DNA of 64,000 bases from Nocardia xishanensis NBRC 101358. GTDB lineage: Bacteria; Actinomycetota; Actinomycetes; Mycobacteriales; Mycobacteriaceae. The notes beneath the pieces are model-generated. The model ran no database searches, was not told where the DNA came from, and was given only the letters and a program-made list of their open reading frames with translations. Below are positions 46,204 to 55,505 of this stretch, piece after piece. A program made the position numbers and the translations under genes. Each line of letters starts with the position of its first letter. Within the stretch, counting starts at the first letter, position 1. The stretch covers positions 186,001-250,000 of the forward strand of contig NZ_BDCF01000001.1 in the NCBI RefSeq assembly GCF_001613365.1, written 5' to 3'.

Positions 46204-47636
46204 GTTCCGAGCCGTCCGGCGAGTACGACGTCATCGTGATCGGCGGCGGACCCGCCGGGGAGAACGCCGCCGCCTACGCCATCGCGGGCAGCGACCGCAC
46301 CGCCGCGATCGTCGAGCAAGAACTGCTCGGCGGCGAATGCTCGTACTGGGCCTGCATGCCGAGCAAGGCGCTGCTGCGCCCCGGGCATCTGCTCGCCGCC
46401 GCCCGCGCCATGCCGGGCATCGACGCGAAGGGCTTGGATGTCGAGGCCGTGCTCGCCCACCGGGACCGGATCGTGCACAACCACGACGACTCCGGCCAGG
46501 TCGATTGGGCCGAGCACAGCCGCATCGCGGTGATTCGCGGCGTCGGGCGACTCGCCGGGGAACGCCTCGTCGAGGTCGACGGCCGCACGCTGCGGGCCAG
46601 GCACGCGGTGGTGCTCGCGACCGGAACCAGAGCCCGAGTGCCCGACGTGCCCGGCCTGCGCGACGCCCTCCCGTGGATCTCCCGCGACGCGACCAACCTG
46701 CACGAGGTCCCGGGACGCGCGGTGATCGTCGGCGGCGGTGTCGTCGCCTGTGAATCGGCGACCTGGCTCGCCACGCTCGGCTCCGAGGTCACCATGCTGG
46801 TGCGCGGCAAGGCCCTGCTCGCCAACGCCGAGCCGTTCGCGCGCGAGCGGGTGGCGAGCGCGCTGGCCGAGGCGGGCGTGCGGGTGCTGTTCGAAACCGA
46901 ACCGGAGAGTGTCACGCGCACGGAGCCGAAGGACACCGGCGAGGGCCGGATCCACGGCGGCGCCGTCACCGTGCGGACCCGCGGCGCGCGCATCGAATCG
47001 ATCGAGGCCGACGAGATCGTCGTCGCGGCCGGGCGCGGGCCCGCGACCGCGGAACTCGGGCTCGCCGCAGTCGGATTGGCCGACGGTTACGTCGAGGTCG
47101 ACGATCACCTCTCCGCACGCGACGTTCCCGGCGACTGGCTGTACGCGGTGGGCGACGTGAATCACGGTCCAGCGCTGACACATATGGGCAAATACCAGGC
47201 CAGGATCTGCGGCGACGTGATCGCCGCGCGCGCCGAGGGCCGCCCGCTCGACGGAGCGCGTTATGCCGCGACCGCCGACCACGAGCAGGTCCCGCAGGTG
47301 GTGTTCACCAGCCCCGAGGTCGCCTCGGTCGGCCTCACCGAGGAAGCGGCCCGCCGCGCGGGTTACGACGTCGACACCGTGGAGATCGATATCGCGGTCG
47401 CCGGGTCGTCGCTCGCCCGCGAGAACTATTCCGGCCGAGCCAAGATCGTCGTCGACACCGCCGCCGACACCTTGCTCGGCGCGACCTTCGTCGGGCCGGA
47501 GATCGGCGAGCTGCTGCACGCCGCCACCATCGCGGTCGTCGGCAAGGTTCCGCTCGACACCTTATGGCACGCCGTACCCGCCTATCCGACGGTCAGCGAG
47601 ATCTGGTTGCGTCTGTTGGAGGCCCGCCGCTCGTAG
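46200..47636 (+). CDS. FAD-dependent pyridine nucleotide-disulfide oxidoreductase
   Basis: This 478-residue enzyme has the FAD site DVIVIGGGPAGENAA, a redox disulfide in GGECSYWACMPSK (CX4C), an NAD(P) site AVIVGGGVVACESATWL and the second FAD site DWLYAVGDVN. The C-terminal dimerisation part contains HAVPAYPTVSEIW with a His-Glu pair. It resembles mercuric-reductase/lipoamide-dehydrogenase relatives, but the aromatic CSYWAC active site differs from the usual CLNVGC, so the substrate is uncertain. GTG 46200 overlaps the DUF2630 stop. Confidence 0.9.
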   Translation: MSSEPSGEYDVIVIGGGPAGENAAAYAIAGSDRTAAIVEQELLGGECSYWACMPSKALLRPGHLLAAARAMPGIDAKGLDVEAVLAHRDRIVHNHDDSGQVDWAEHSRIAVIRGVGRLAGERLVEVDGRTLRARHAVVLATGTRARVPDVPGLRDALPWISRDATNLHEVPGRAVIVGGGVVACESATWLATLGSEVTMLVRGKALLANAEPFARERVASALAEAGVRVLFETEPESVTRTEPKDTGEGRIHGGAVTVRTRGARIESIEADEIVVAAGRGPATAELGLAAVGLADGYVEVDDHLSARDVPGDWLYAVGDVNHGPALTHMGKYQARICGDVIAARAEGRPLDGARYAATADHEQVPQVVFTSPEVASVGLTEEAARRAGYDVDTVEIDIAVAGSSLARENYSGRAKIVVDTAADTLLGATFVGPEIGELLHAATIAVVGKVPLDTLWHAVPAYPTVSEIWLRLLEARRS

Positions 47637-47649
47637 CTACCATCGATCA

Positions 47650-49161
47650 ATGGTGGCAACGATCGACATCGAGACCGCCGACGGTGTCGTCCGCGGTCGC
47701 CGTGGCCGCCGCGTCCTGCGCTGGCGCTCACTGCCCTACGCCGCGCCGCCGGTGGGAGACCTCCGATTTCGCGCGCCGCAACCGGTGCGCCCGTGGTCCG
47801 GGGTGCGCACGGCCACCGAGTTCGGCTTCGCGTCCATGCAGCACAGGGCGGGCGCCCGCATCGGCCCGAGGGCTTACCAGCCGACCAGCGAAGACTCGCT
47901 GACACTGAATGTCACCGCCCCCGCGGCGCCGTCCACCGGCCCCCGACCGGTGCTGGTGTTCATCCACGGCGGCGGTTACCTGATCGGCACCTCGGCGCTC
48001 GCGCTGTATTCAGGCGCGCGGCTCGCGCTGCGCGGCGACGCGGTCGTAGTGTCGCTGAACTACCGGCTCGGCGCGTTCGGTTACGTCGACTTCAGCGCCT
48101 TCGGCACGCCGCGACGCCCGTTCGACGCCAACCTCGGCCTGCGTGATCAGGTCGCCGCGCTGGAATGGGTGCGGCGCAATATCGCCGGATTCGGCGGCGA
48201 CCCCGGCAATGTCACGATCTTCGGCGAATCCGCGGGCGCGCACGCCGTGCTCGCGCTGCTGGCCACCCCCGCCGCGCGCGGACTGTTCCACCGCGGCATC
48301 GCCCAAAGTCCGCCCGCGGATTGGTCATTGAGCGCCGAGGACGCCGCGATCTTCGCCCGCCGCTGCCTCGACGCGCTCGGCGCCGATCCCGCCGACGCGT
48401 CCCGCGCGCTGATCGATGCGCCCGCCAACGACATCCGCAGGGCCGTCGACCGCACGAGCGACGCGGTGCTGAGCGAGCGGCCCGGCCTGTTCCCCATCTG
48501 CCCGGTCGTCGACGGCGATTTCCTGCCGCGATCTCCGGTCGACGCGATCGGCGCGGGCGCGGCGCACCGGTTGCCGCTGATCATCGGCACGAATCGCGAC
48601 GAGGGCGCGCTGTTCGCGCGGTTCGCCGACAAGCTGCCCACCAATCCCAGACGCTTGCACGCCTTGTTCGACCGCGCGGGTGCGGAATTCGAGGCCAAGG
48701 TCGCGGCGGCCTATCCGGGTTACCCGCAGCCTCGGACCGCGGTGCGCATGGGCGGTGACTACGTCTTCTGGCGTCCATCCGTCACGGTGATGGAAGGGCA
48801 CAGCCGGTACGCCCCGACCTACGCCTACCGCTACGACTTCGCGCCGCGCGCACTGCGACTCGCCGGCGTCGGCGCGACCCACGCCAGCGACTTGATCCCG
48901 GTCTTCGGCGCCGCCGACAGCCCGGTCGGGCGCGCCTTCACCGCGGCGGGCGGTCGCCGCAGTCTGCTCGCGGTCACCGACCAGTTCCAGGACAACTGGC
49001 TGTCCTTCGCCCGCACCGGCGCGCCGCTGCCGCACTGGCCCGCCTACACCGAGGACGCAAGGACCACGCTGATCATCGACCATCCGACCCGGCTGGCCCA
49101 CGACCCGGACCGCGCGAAACGATTGGCCTGGGACGGCATTCGCGTGCCGACCTTGACCTGA
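47650..49161 (+). CDS. Carboxylesterase type B
   Basis: This 503-residue esterase has the oxyanion motif VFIHGGGYLIG, the nucleophile in FGESAGAHAV and the acid in GTNRDEGALF; the catalytic His is likely in GATHASDLIPVFG. It should hydrolyse carboxylic esters in the cytoplasm, as no signal peptide is present. It follows the oxidoreductase gene by 13 bases and probably shares its transcript. Confidence 0.92.
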   Translation: MVATIDIETADGVVRGRRGRRVLRWRSLPYAAPPVGDLRFRAPQPVRPWSGVRTATEFGFASMQHRAGARIGPRAYQPTSEDSLTLNVTAPAAPSTGPRPVLVFIHGGGYLIGTSALALYSGARLALRGDAVVVSLNYRLGAFGYVDFSAFGTPRRPFDANLGLRDQVAALEWVRRNIAGFGGDPGNVTIFGESAGAHAVLALLATPAARGLFHRGIAQSPPADWSLSAEDAAIFARRCLDALGADPADASRALIDAPANDIRRAVDRTSDAVLSERPGLFPICPVVDGDFLPRSPVDAIGAGAAHRLPLIIGTNRDEGALFARFADKLPTNPRRLHALFDRAGAEFEAKVAAAYPGYPQPRTAVRMGGDYVFWRPSVTVMEGHSRYAPTYAYRYDFAPRALRLAGVGATHASDLIPVFGAADSPVGRAFTAAGGRRSLLAVTDQFQDNWLSFARTGAPLPHWPAYTEDARTTLIIDHPTRLAHDPDRAKRLAWDGIRVPTLT

Positions 49162-49165
49162 CGGC

Positions 49166-50035
49166 TCACTTCAGCAGGCGCGACATCCTGCGGTCGGCGA
49201 GCACCTTGCCGCCGGTCTGGCAGCTGGGGCAGTACTGGAAGGACCGTTCGGCGTAGGAAACCTCGCGGACGGTGTCACCGCAGACCGGGCACGGCAGCCC
49301 GGTGCGCGCGTGTACCCGCATGCCAGAACGCTTCTCGCCCTTGAGCCGCGCCGCGTCCTGGCCGACCGAACGCTGGACCGCGTCGGTGAGCACGGTGCGC
49401 ATCGCCTCGTACAGCTGCGCGATCTTCTCCGCGGAGAGGGTCTTGGTGTTCGCGAACGGCGACACCTTGGCGGCGTGCAGGATCTCGTCGGAGTAGGCGT
49501 TGCCGACGCCCGCCAGCAGCGACTGATCGACGATCGCCGTCTTGATCCGCTGCGAGGCGCCGCGCAGGATCTCGGCGAACTGCGGCTCGGTGACCTCCAG
49601 CGCGTCGGGGCCGAGCCGTGCGATACCTGGCACCATCTTCGGATCCTCGACGATGTACACCGCGAGCCGCTTCTTGGTACCCGCCTCGGTCAGGTCGAAC
49701 GCGGGGGTCGCGCCCTCGGGCGTGAAGAAGTGCACCCGCAGCGCCAGCGGGCTCTTGCCGCCCGGTTTCGGCGGCGTCGGGCTCGGCTCGTCGATCCAGC
49801 GCAGCCAGCCGCCGCGGGACAGATGGGTGATCAGCCAGAGTCCCGAGCAGTCCATGCCGAGGAACTTGCCCCAGCGGTCGGCGCCGGTCACGTCCCGCCC
49901 GGACAGCGCCGTCACCGGCGGATCGAACGTCTTGACCGCGCTGAGCGCGGCGACGTCGACACGCCCCACCACCGCGCCGACCGCGTGCTCCCGCAGGAAC
50001 TGCGCCAACGCCTCCACTTCCGGTAGCTCGGGCAC
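49166..50035 (-). CDS. Fpg/Nei-family DNA glycosylase
   Basis: This 289-residue bifunctional glycosylase/AP lyase starts VPELPEVEALAQFLREHAVG, with the catalytic Pro and Glu directly after the initiator. A C-terminal zinc finger CPVCGD...YCPSCQ and the H2TH segment LLAGVGNAYSDEILHAA are present. It excises oxidised bases. GTG 50035 gives this family start; the very long upstream frame is spurious because it runs through the antisense of cobF. Confidence 0.93.
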   Translation of the reverse strand: MPELPEVEALAQFLREHAVGAVVGRVDVAALSAVKTFDPPVTALSGRDVTGADRWGKFLGMDCSGLWLITHLSRGGWLRWIDEPSPTPPKPGGKSPLALRVHFFTPEGATPAFDLTEAGTKKRLAVYIVEDPKMVPGIARLGPDALEVTEPQFAEILRGASQRIKTAIVDQSLLAGVGNAYSDEILHAAKVSPFANTKTLSAEKIAQLYEAMRTVLTDAVQRSVGQDAARLKGEKRSGMRVHARTGLPCPVCGDTVREVSYAERSFQYCPSCQTGGKVLADRRMSRLLK

Positions 50036-50082
50036 GCGTCCCAGGCTACCCGGGGCCACCGACAATCGCGGGGGACGAACGA

Positions 50083-50823
50083 TCAGTCGCGGCGCAACAA
50101 ATAGATGTCCATGATCCAGCCCTTTTCGGCCCGCAACTGTGCCCGCCGCCGCAAAATTTCGTCCTGCACCTCGCGCAGCGGACCCGCGACGAGCGTCTCG
50201 TCCGGCATGCCGAGGTAGGCGGCCCACCAGATGCGCAAATCGTCGCCGGGCACCTCGGTGAAGGAACACTCGCCGTCCAGCATGACCAGCGTCGAGCCGG
50301 GGCCGAGCCCGTCCTCGCGCAGCCGCCTGCCGGTGGTGACGTGCACCGGCTCGCCGATCCGGTGCAGCACCATGCGATGCCGCGCGGCCAGCGCCTGCGC
50401 ACTGGTCACCCCGGGGATCACCTCGTAGTCGAAGGCGGTCCGCCCGCTGTCCAACACCAGCTCCACCATCCGCAGGGTGCTGTCGTAGAGCGAAGGGTCG
50501 CCCCACACGAGGATCCCGCCGACGCCCTCCTCGGCTGCGAAGGCCTCCGCGAGCAGCGTGGCCCTGCGCTCGTGCCAGTCCGCGACGACGCCGCGATAGT
50601 CGGCGGGATCGCGGTCGCGCGGCGGGTCGGCGATCTCGACGACCCGGTAGGGCCGCTCGACGTGCTCGGCAAGGATCGTGGTCCGCACGTCGAGCAACTC
50701 CTGCTTCTCGACGCCTTTGGCGATCACGAAGAACGTGTCGACCTGCCGCATGGCCTTGATCGCCTGCACCGTCACCTGGTCGGGGTCGCCCGCACCGATA
50801 CCGATCACGAAGAGCTTGCGCAT
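50083..50823 (-). CDS. cobF: Precorrin-6A synthase (deacetylating)
   Basis: This 246-residue methyltransferase of the aerobic cobalamin pathway starts [20 protein letters not shown], the SAM-binding tetrapyrrole methylase signature. [17 protein letters not shown] and [19 protein letters not shown] follow. The C-terminal DIYLLRRD is usual. CobF methylates C1 of precorrin-5 and removes the acetyl fragment. It stands apart from other cob genes here and is divergent from thyA. No cobalamin riboswitch was seen upstream. Confidence 0.92.
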   Translation of the reverse strand: MRKLFVIGIGAGDPDQVTVQAIKAMRQVDTFFVIAKGVEKQELLDVRTTILAEHVERPYRVVEIADPPRDRDPADYRGVVADWHERRATLLAEAFAAEEGVGGILVWGDPSLYDSTLRMVELVLDSGRTAFDYEVIPGVTSAQALAARHRMVLHRIGEPVHVTTGRRLREDGLGPGSTLVMLDGECSFTEVPGDDLRIWWAAYLGMPDETLVAGPLREVQDEILRRRAQLRAEKGWIMDIYLLRRD

Positions 50824-50930
50824 GTGCCCGAGCTTGCCAGCACCCCGCCGCCGCGCGGCAATCACACCGCTCACGCGCGGCAATCCGGGCGGCGCGGTCC
50901 GTCCGGACGCGGACAGTAAGCTTGCCACTC

Positions 50931-51731
50931 GTGGCGACGGATACGCAGTACGAGGATTTGCTCCGGCTGGTGCTGGATACCGGGACCGCGAAGGCGGACC
51001 GCACCGGTACCGGCACCCGCAGCGTGTTCGGCCACCAGCTCCGCTACGACCTAGCGGCGGGCTTCCCGCTGGTCACCACCAAGAAGGTGCACCTCAAGTC
51101 GATCGTGTACGAACTGCTGTGGTTCCTGCGCGGCGATTCCAACGTCGGCTGGCTGCGCGAGCACGGCGTCACGATCTGGGACGAGTGGGCCGACCCGCAG
51201 GGCGAACTCGGCCCCGTCTACGGCGTGCAGTGGCGGTCGTGGCCGACCCCCGACGGCGCGCACATCGACCAGATCACCCAGGTGCTCGACACCCTGCGCA
51301 CCGACCCTGATTCGCGTCGCATCATCGTCTCCGCGTGGAACGTCGCCGAGCTGAACAAGATGGCGCTCGCCCCCTGTCACGCGTTCTTCCAGTTCTACGT
51401 GGCCGACGGCAAACTGTCCTGCCAGCTGTACCAGCGCAGCGCCGACCTGTTTCTCGGCGTGCCGTTCAACATCGCCAGCTACGCGCTGCTCACCCACATG
51501 GTTGCGCAGCAGAGCGGGCTCGAACCCGGCGACTTCATCTGGACCGGCGGCGACTGCCACATCTACGACAACCACGTCGAGCAGGTCACCGAGCAACTCG
51601 GCCGTGCGCCCTACCCGTTCCCCGAGCTGCGCCTTCGCCGCGCGCCGAGTTTGTTCGACTACACCTACGAGGACATCGAAGTGGTTGGCTACCAACACCA
51701 TCCGGCGATCAAGGCACCGGTGGCGGTATGA
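50931..51731 (+). CDS. thyA: Thymidylate synthase
   Basis: This enzyme of about 266 residues makes dTMP from dUMP with methylene-THF. The sequence is very close to E. coli Thy[39 protein letters not shown], the catalytic Cys in [13 protein letters not shown] and [19 protein letters not shown] at the end. GTG 50931 is used; a TTG nine bases upstream is possible. Neither has a strong ribosome binding site. It overlaps folA by an ATGA, so the pair forms a thymidylate cycle operon. Confidence 0.97.
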   Translation: MATDTQYEDLLRLVLDTGTAKADRTGTGTRSVFGHQLRYDLAAGFPLVTTKKVHLKSIVYELLWFLRGDSNVGWLREHGVTIWDEWADPQGELGPVYGVQWRSWPTPDGAHIDQITQVLDTLRTDPDSRRIIVSAWNVAELNKMALAPCHAFFQFYVADGKLSCQLYQRSADLFLGVPFNIASYALLTHMVAQQSGLEPGDFIWTGGDCHIYDNHVEQVTEQLGRAPYPFPELRLRRAPSLFDYTYEDIEVVGYQHHPAIKAPVAV

Positions 51732-52243
51732 ACGCGGCCGTGCGCACCCGCACCGTCGGCCTGATCTGGGCCCAGACTCCCGACGGCGTGATCGGCTTCG
51801 AGAACACCATCCCTTGGCGCGTCCCCGAGGACATGGCCAACTTCCGCACCGTGACCTGGGGCCATCCGGTGATCATGGGCAGGCGCACCTGGGATTCGCT
51901 GCCGCCCAAGTTCCGGCCGCTGGCCGGGCGGCGCAATATCGTGGTCACCAGGCAGCCGAATTGGTCCGTGCCGGGCGCCGAACGCGCCGGTTCGCTCGCC
52001 GAGGCGCTCCAGCTGAGCGCGCCGGATCCGGTGTGGATCGCGGGTGGCGGCGAAATCTACCGGGCCGCCATGGATTTGGCGACCGAGCTGGTGGTGACCG
52101 AGGTGGAGATCAGCGTCCAGGGCGACGCGCACGCCCCAGAAATCGGTCCGGAATGGCACGCCGACGAACCCGAGGAATGGCGCACGTCCGCCACCGGGCT
52201 GCGCTTCCGCATCCGGCGGTATCTGCGCCGCGCCGCCGGCTGA
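51728..52243 (+). CDS. folA: Dihydrofolate reductase
   Basis: This 171-residue enzyme regenerates tetrahydrofolate after the thyA reaction. [20 protein letters not shown] carries the catalytic Asp/Glu region, [12 protein letters not shown] is the NADPH-binding motif and [14 protein letters not shown] the second one. The ATG overlaps the thyA stop by ATGA. Confidence 0.96.
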   Translation: MNAAVRTRTVGLIWAQTPDGVIGFENTIPWRVPEDMANFRTVTWGHPVIMGRRTWDSLPPKFRPLAGRRNIVVTRQPNWSVPGAERAGSLAEALQLSAPDPVWIAGGGEIYRAAMDLATELVVTEVEISVQGDAHAPEIGPEWHADEPEEWRTSATGLRFRIRRYLRRAAG

Positions 52244-52416
52244 ACCCGCCCGCCTGGCAACACGCCGCTGACCGGCAGGCCCGGCAAACCCGGCACGCGA
52301 GCGGTCCCGGTCGGGCATACTCCTGGATATGCGGCGGTGCGGACCATCGTCCGCCCGAGCGCTCCGAGCCGGTGACACCAGCCCTGCACCGGCGGATGTG
52401 ACGCGAAAGGCAGTCC

Positions 52417-52743
52417 ATGGACAAGAAATCCCTGACCGCGGTCGCTCGCCAGCAATTGAAATTGGCCGCAACTGCCACCAGCGGGCGAAGCTCACAGACC
52501 ATCTACGGCGGCCACGCCCAGACGCTGCGTCAGACCGTCGTCGGCCTCACGGCGGGCCAGAGCCTGGCCGAACACGACAACGCGGGCGATGCCACCCTGC
52601 TGGTTCTGACCGGCACCCTGACCTTGATCAGCGGCGCGAACGAATGGAAGGGTTCGGCGGGTGACCTGCTCGTCGTCCCCAAGGCGCGGCACAGCGTGAA
52701 AGCGGTCGACGATGTCGCCTTTTTGCTGACCGTCGCGAAGTAG
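52417..52743 (+). CDS. Small cupin-domain protein
   Basis: This 108-residue protein is a single cupin barrel: QTVVGLTAGQSLAEHDNAGDA, LLVLTGTLTLISG and GDLLVVPKARHSVKAVDDVA. Usual metal-binding His residues are reduced, with H in LAEHDN and H in KARHSV. It may bind a small ligand. No operon partner is evident; a large hairpin follows. Confidence 0.85.
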   Translation: MDKKSLTAVARQQLKLAATATSGRSSQTIYGGHAQTLRQTVVGLTAGQSLAEHDNAGDATLLVLTGTLTLISGANEWKGSAGDLLVVPKARHSVKAVDDVAFLLTVAK

Positions 52744-52822
52744 GTCGCCCGTCCATCAGCGCCCGCTCGAGACGAAACGCGCGTTCCTCGCTCTCTCAGC
52801 CACCCGAGGGCGAGTCTTTGCG

Positions 52823-52920
52823 AGCCCGTTCGCGGCCGTCTCACTTCCCAGCGGCCGAAGCGCATGCGACGCAGTCGCGAGTCTCGACCGCTGGGAAGCG
52901 AGACAAAGGGCCCGCGAACC
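52823..52920. repeat. Large palindromic element between cupin and DyP genes
   Basis: Inner arms 52838-52854 and 52888-52904 pair over 17 bases with one mismatch (core CTTCCCAGCGG / CCGCTGGGAAG). Outer arms containing CCGTTCGCGG and CCGCGAACCC extend the pairing. The loop is about 33 bases. It is far longer than a normal terminator and may be a small mobile-type repeat or a structured RNA. Confidence 0.55.
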
Positions 52921-52954
52921 CGCGCGCCCCGGCGCGCCAACTACTCTGTTGATC

Positions 52955-54001
52955 ATGGGTGAGCCGCAGCCGATCCTCGAACCGCTCACACCGGCCGCGA
53001 TCTTCCTCGTCGCCACCATCGACGAGGGTGGTGAAGCGGCGGTGCGCGATCTGCTCGCCGACCTGCCCGGTTTGCGCCGTTCGGTCGGCTTCCGGTTGCC
53101 CGGCGCCGGGTTGAGCTGTGTCGCCTCGATCGGCTCGGACGCGTGGGACCGCTTGTTCGCCGGGCCGCGGCCCGCCGAGTTGCATCCGCTGCGCGAGTTC
53201 GCCGGCGCGCACCACCGGGCGCCGTCCACGCCGGGCGATCTGCTGTTCCACATCAGGTCCGAGGTGCACGACGCGTGTTTCGAGCTGGCGATGGTGATCG
53301 GCGACCGGCTCGCGGGCGCCGCGACCATCGTCGACGAGACCGTCGGCTTCCGTTATTTCGAGCAGCGTGACCTGCTCGGTTTCGTGGACGGCACCGAGAA
53401 CCCCGAGGGCGCGGCCGCGGTGAGCGCCGCCCTGATCGGTGACGAGGATCCCGAATTCGCCGGTGGCAGTTACGTGGTCGTGCAGAAGTACCTGCACCCG
53501 CTCGACGACTGGCGCGCGCTGACGGTCGAGCAGCAGGAGAAGATCATCGGCCGCACCAAGCTGGACGATTTCGAGCTCTCCGACGAGGACAAGCCCGCCG
53601 ATTCGCACGTCGCGGTGAACACCCTGGTCGACGCGGACGGCAACGAACGCCAGATCGTGCGCGCGAACATGCCGTTCGGCAGCGTCCGCGAGGGCCGGTT
53701 CGGCACCTACTACATCGCCTACGCGGCCACCCCGAGCGTCACCGAGACGATGCTCTCGCGGATGTTCGAGGGCACCGAGGACGCGGCCTACGACCGCATT
53801 CTCGACTTCTCGGTCGCGGTCACCGGCACGCTGTTCTTCACGCCGCCACTGGATTTCTTCGAAGACCTGCCGCCGGCGCCGGGGACGGCGGCCGCCGCAG
53901 AGCCGGGCGGGGAATCTCTGCCGCCCAGCGACGTTGACAAGTCGGCCGTAGCGGGCGACGGCTCACTCGGTATCGGCACGTTGAAAAGGAGCACGCCGTG
54001 A
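52955..54001 (+). CDS. DyP-type heme peroxidase with encapsulin targeting peptide
   Basis: This 348-residue dye-decolorising peroxidase has the catalytic GFVDGTENP (GxxDG motif). A conserved C-terminal half reads SYVVVQKYLHPLDDW, HVAVNTL and RANMPFGSVREGRFGTYYIAYA. The last residues, GDGSLGIGTLKRSTP after a flexible Pro/Ala linker, form an encapsulin cargo-loading peptide. The next gene is encapsulin, and its GTG overlaps this stop. The enzyme should be packed inside the shell and reduce peroxides. Confidence 0.95.
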   Translation: MGEPQPILEPLTPAAIFLVATIDEGGEAAVRDLLADLPGLRRSVGFRLPGAGLSCVASIGSDAWDRLFAGPRPAELHPLREFAGAHHRAPSTPGDLLFHIRSEVHDACFELAMVIGDRLAGAATIVDETVGFRYFEQRDLLGFVDGTENPEGAAAVSAALIGDEDPEFAGGSYVVVQKYLHPLDDWRALTVEQQEKIIGRTKLDDFELSDEDKPADSHVAVNTLVDADGNERQIVRANMPFGSVREGRFGTYYIAYAATPSVTETMLSRMFEGTEDAAYDRILDFSVAVTGTLFFTPPLDFFEDLPPAPGTAAAAEPGGESLPPSDVDKSAVAGDGSLGIGTLKRSTP

Positions 54002-54798
54002 ACAACCTCCATCGCGAACTCGCGCCGATCACCTCCGAGGCATGGACGGCGATCGAAGAAGAGGCCACCCGCACCTTCAAGCGGCACATCGCGGGGCGCA
54101 GGGTGGTCGACGTGTCCGGCCCGCACGGTGCCGACTACTCCGCCGTCGGGCTCGGTCGCACCGCCCCGATCGACGCGCCGGACGAGGGCGTGCAGGCGCG
54201 CCAGCGCGTCGTCGCGCCGCTGGTCGAGTTGCGGGTGCCGTTCACGCTCTCGCGGGAGGAACTCGACAACGTCGAGCGCGGCGCCAAGGACACCGATCTC
54301 GACCCGGTGAAGGAGGCCGCGCGGCGCATCGCCTTCGCCGAGGACCGCGCCATCTTCGAGGGCTACCCCGGCGCGAACATCACCGGTATCCGGGCGAGCT
54401 CGTCGAACGAACCGATCCAGGTGCCCACCGATCCGCGTCTCGTCCCGGAGGCCGTCGCGCAATCGCTGAGCGCGCTGCGCCTGGCCGGCGTCGACGGACC
54501 GTACTCGGTGCTGCTCAGCGCCGATCTCTACACCGCGGTGAGCGAGACCTCCGACCACGGCCACCCGATCCGCACCCACATCGAGCGCCTCATCCCGGAG
54601 GGCGAGATCATCTGGGCGCCCGCCATCGACGGCGCGTTCGTGCTGACCACCCGCGGCGGCGACTTCGATCTGAGCCTCGGACAGGACCTTTCGATCGGCT
54701 ACCTCTCGCACGACGCCGACTCGGTGCGGCTCTACTTCCAGCAGAGCTTGCAGTTCCTGGTCTACACCGCGGAGGCGGCGGTCGCGCTGCGCGCCTGA
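53998..54798 (+). CDS. Family 1 encapsulin shell protein (Linocin M18/CFP29-like)
   Basis: This 266-residue HK97-fold shell protein starts MNNLHRELAPITSEAWTAIE and has the typical FKRHIAGRRVVDVSGPHG, LREPFTLS-like VELRVPFTLSREELDNVERG and GYLSHDADSVRLYFQQSLQF. It self-assembles into a nanocompartment around the DyP peroxidase encoded directly upstream. Start and stop overlap as GTGA, ensuring coupled synthesis. Confidence 0.97.
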   Translation: MNNLHRELAPITSEAWTAIEEEATRTFKRHIAGRRVVDVSGPHGADYSAVGLGRTAPIDAPDEGVQARQRVVAPLVELRVPFTLSREELDNVERGAKDTDLDPVKEAARRIAFAEDRAIFEGYPGANITGIRASSSNEPIQVPTDPRLVPEAVAQSLSALRLAGVDGPYSVLLSADLYTAVSETSDHGHPIRTHIERLIPEGEIIWAPAIDGAFVLTTRGGDFDLSLGQDLSIGYLSHDADSVRLYFQQSLQFLVYTAEAAVALRA

Positions 54799-54876
54799 CG
54801 GTCGCGTGCGCCGCGTTCCTGCCCGCCGAGCGAGCCGGTACGGTGAGCCCGTAGTTCCCCGGGAGGCGAGACAGAA

Positions 54877-55407
54877 ATGACGATGGTGCGCGCGGGCGTC
54901 GTCCCGACTCGACGAGCCATGCTGTACGGCGTGCTCGGCATCGCGGTGACCGCTCTAGTGTGCGCCGCGATCGTCACCGGTTTCGGGCTGAATCGGGTGT
55001 TCACCGGCCTGCTCGCGGGCGGGGTCGGCGGCATCGCGCTGTTGGTGGCGCTCTTCGGGCGGGACGCGGTCCTGCTCACCGAGGGCGCCATCTATCGCCG
55101 CACGCCGTGGGCGGAGTCGAGCATCGAATGGGATCGCGTGATCGCGGGCCGATTCGCGCTCGACGAGCGGGCGCGCTGGTCGCTCGCGCTCGATCTGGCC
55201 GGTGGCGACGAGCGGCACGGCGAACTGGTGCTGCTGTCCATCCCGCCGGTGGTCCGTCCCGTGTCGGGCGCTTACGACCTGCGCAAACGCGATCAGGTGA
55301 AGCAGATACGGGAGATGCTGCGCCACAAGCGGGTTCCGGTGACGGTCCTGCCGGAGATCGCGGGCGCGCTGAGCACGCACTGGAACGTCGCACCGCCGAC
55401 GCGCTGA
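54877..55407 (+). CDS. Two-helix membrane protein with PH-like domain
   Basis: This 176-residue protein has two N-terminal helices (AMLYGVLGIAVTALVCAAIV and VFTGLLAGGVGGIALLVALF). A cytoplasmic domain follows that resembles a bacterial PH fold: AVLLTEGAIYRRTPWAESSIEWDRV. The tail ends NVAPPTR. GGGAGG lies 10 bases before ATG 54877. It follows encapsulin by 78 bases and may be in the same transcript, but no functional link is known. Confidence 0.75.
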   Translation: MTMVRAGVVPTRRAMLYGVLGIAVTALVCAAIVTGFGLNRVFTGLLAGGVGGIALLVALFGRDAVLLTEGAIYRRTPWAESSIEWDRVIAGRFALDERARWSLALDLAGGDERHGELVLLSIPPVVRPVSGAYDLRKRDQVKQIREMLRHKRVPVTVLPEIAGALSTHWNVAPPTR

Positions 55408-55505
55408 ATTCGCGTGCGGACGAACCGGTCGCGCCGTTCTTCCGTCGTGGCGGCGAACACTGATGACGAGCACCACCCGCGTCGTATACGTTGACAGTCG
55501 TGTCG

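Noticed and set aside
50824..50930. Cobalamin riboswitch at cobF
   Set aside because: The divergent gap is only about 100 bases and has no B12-box-like sequence.
49166..51016. 616-residue version of the Fpg/Nei glycosylase
   Set aside because: The extra N-terminus is translated from the antisense/shifted frame of cobF. The family start VPELPEVE lies at 50035.
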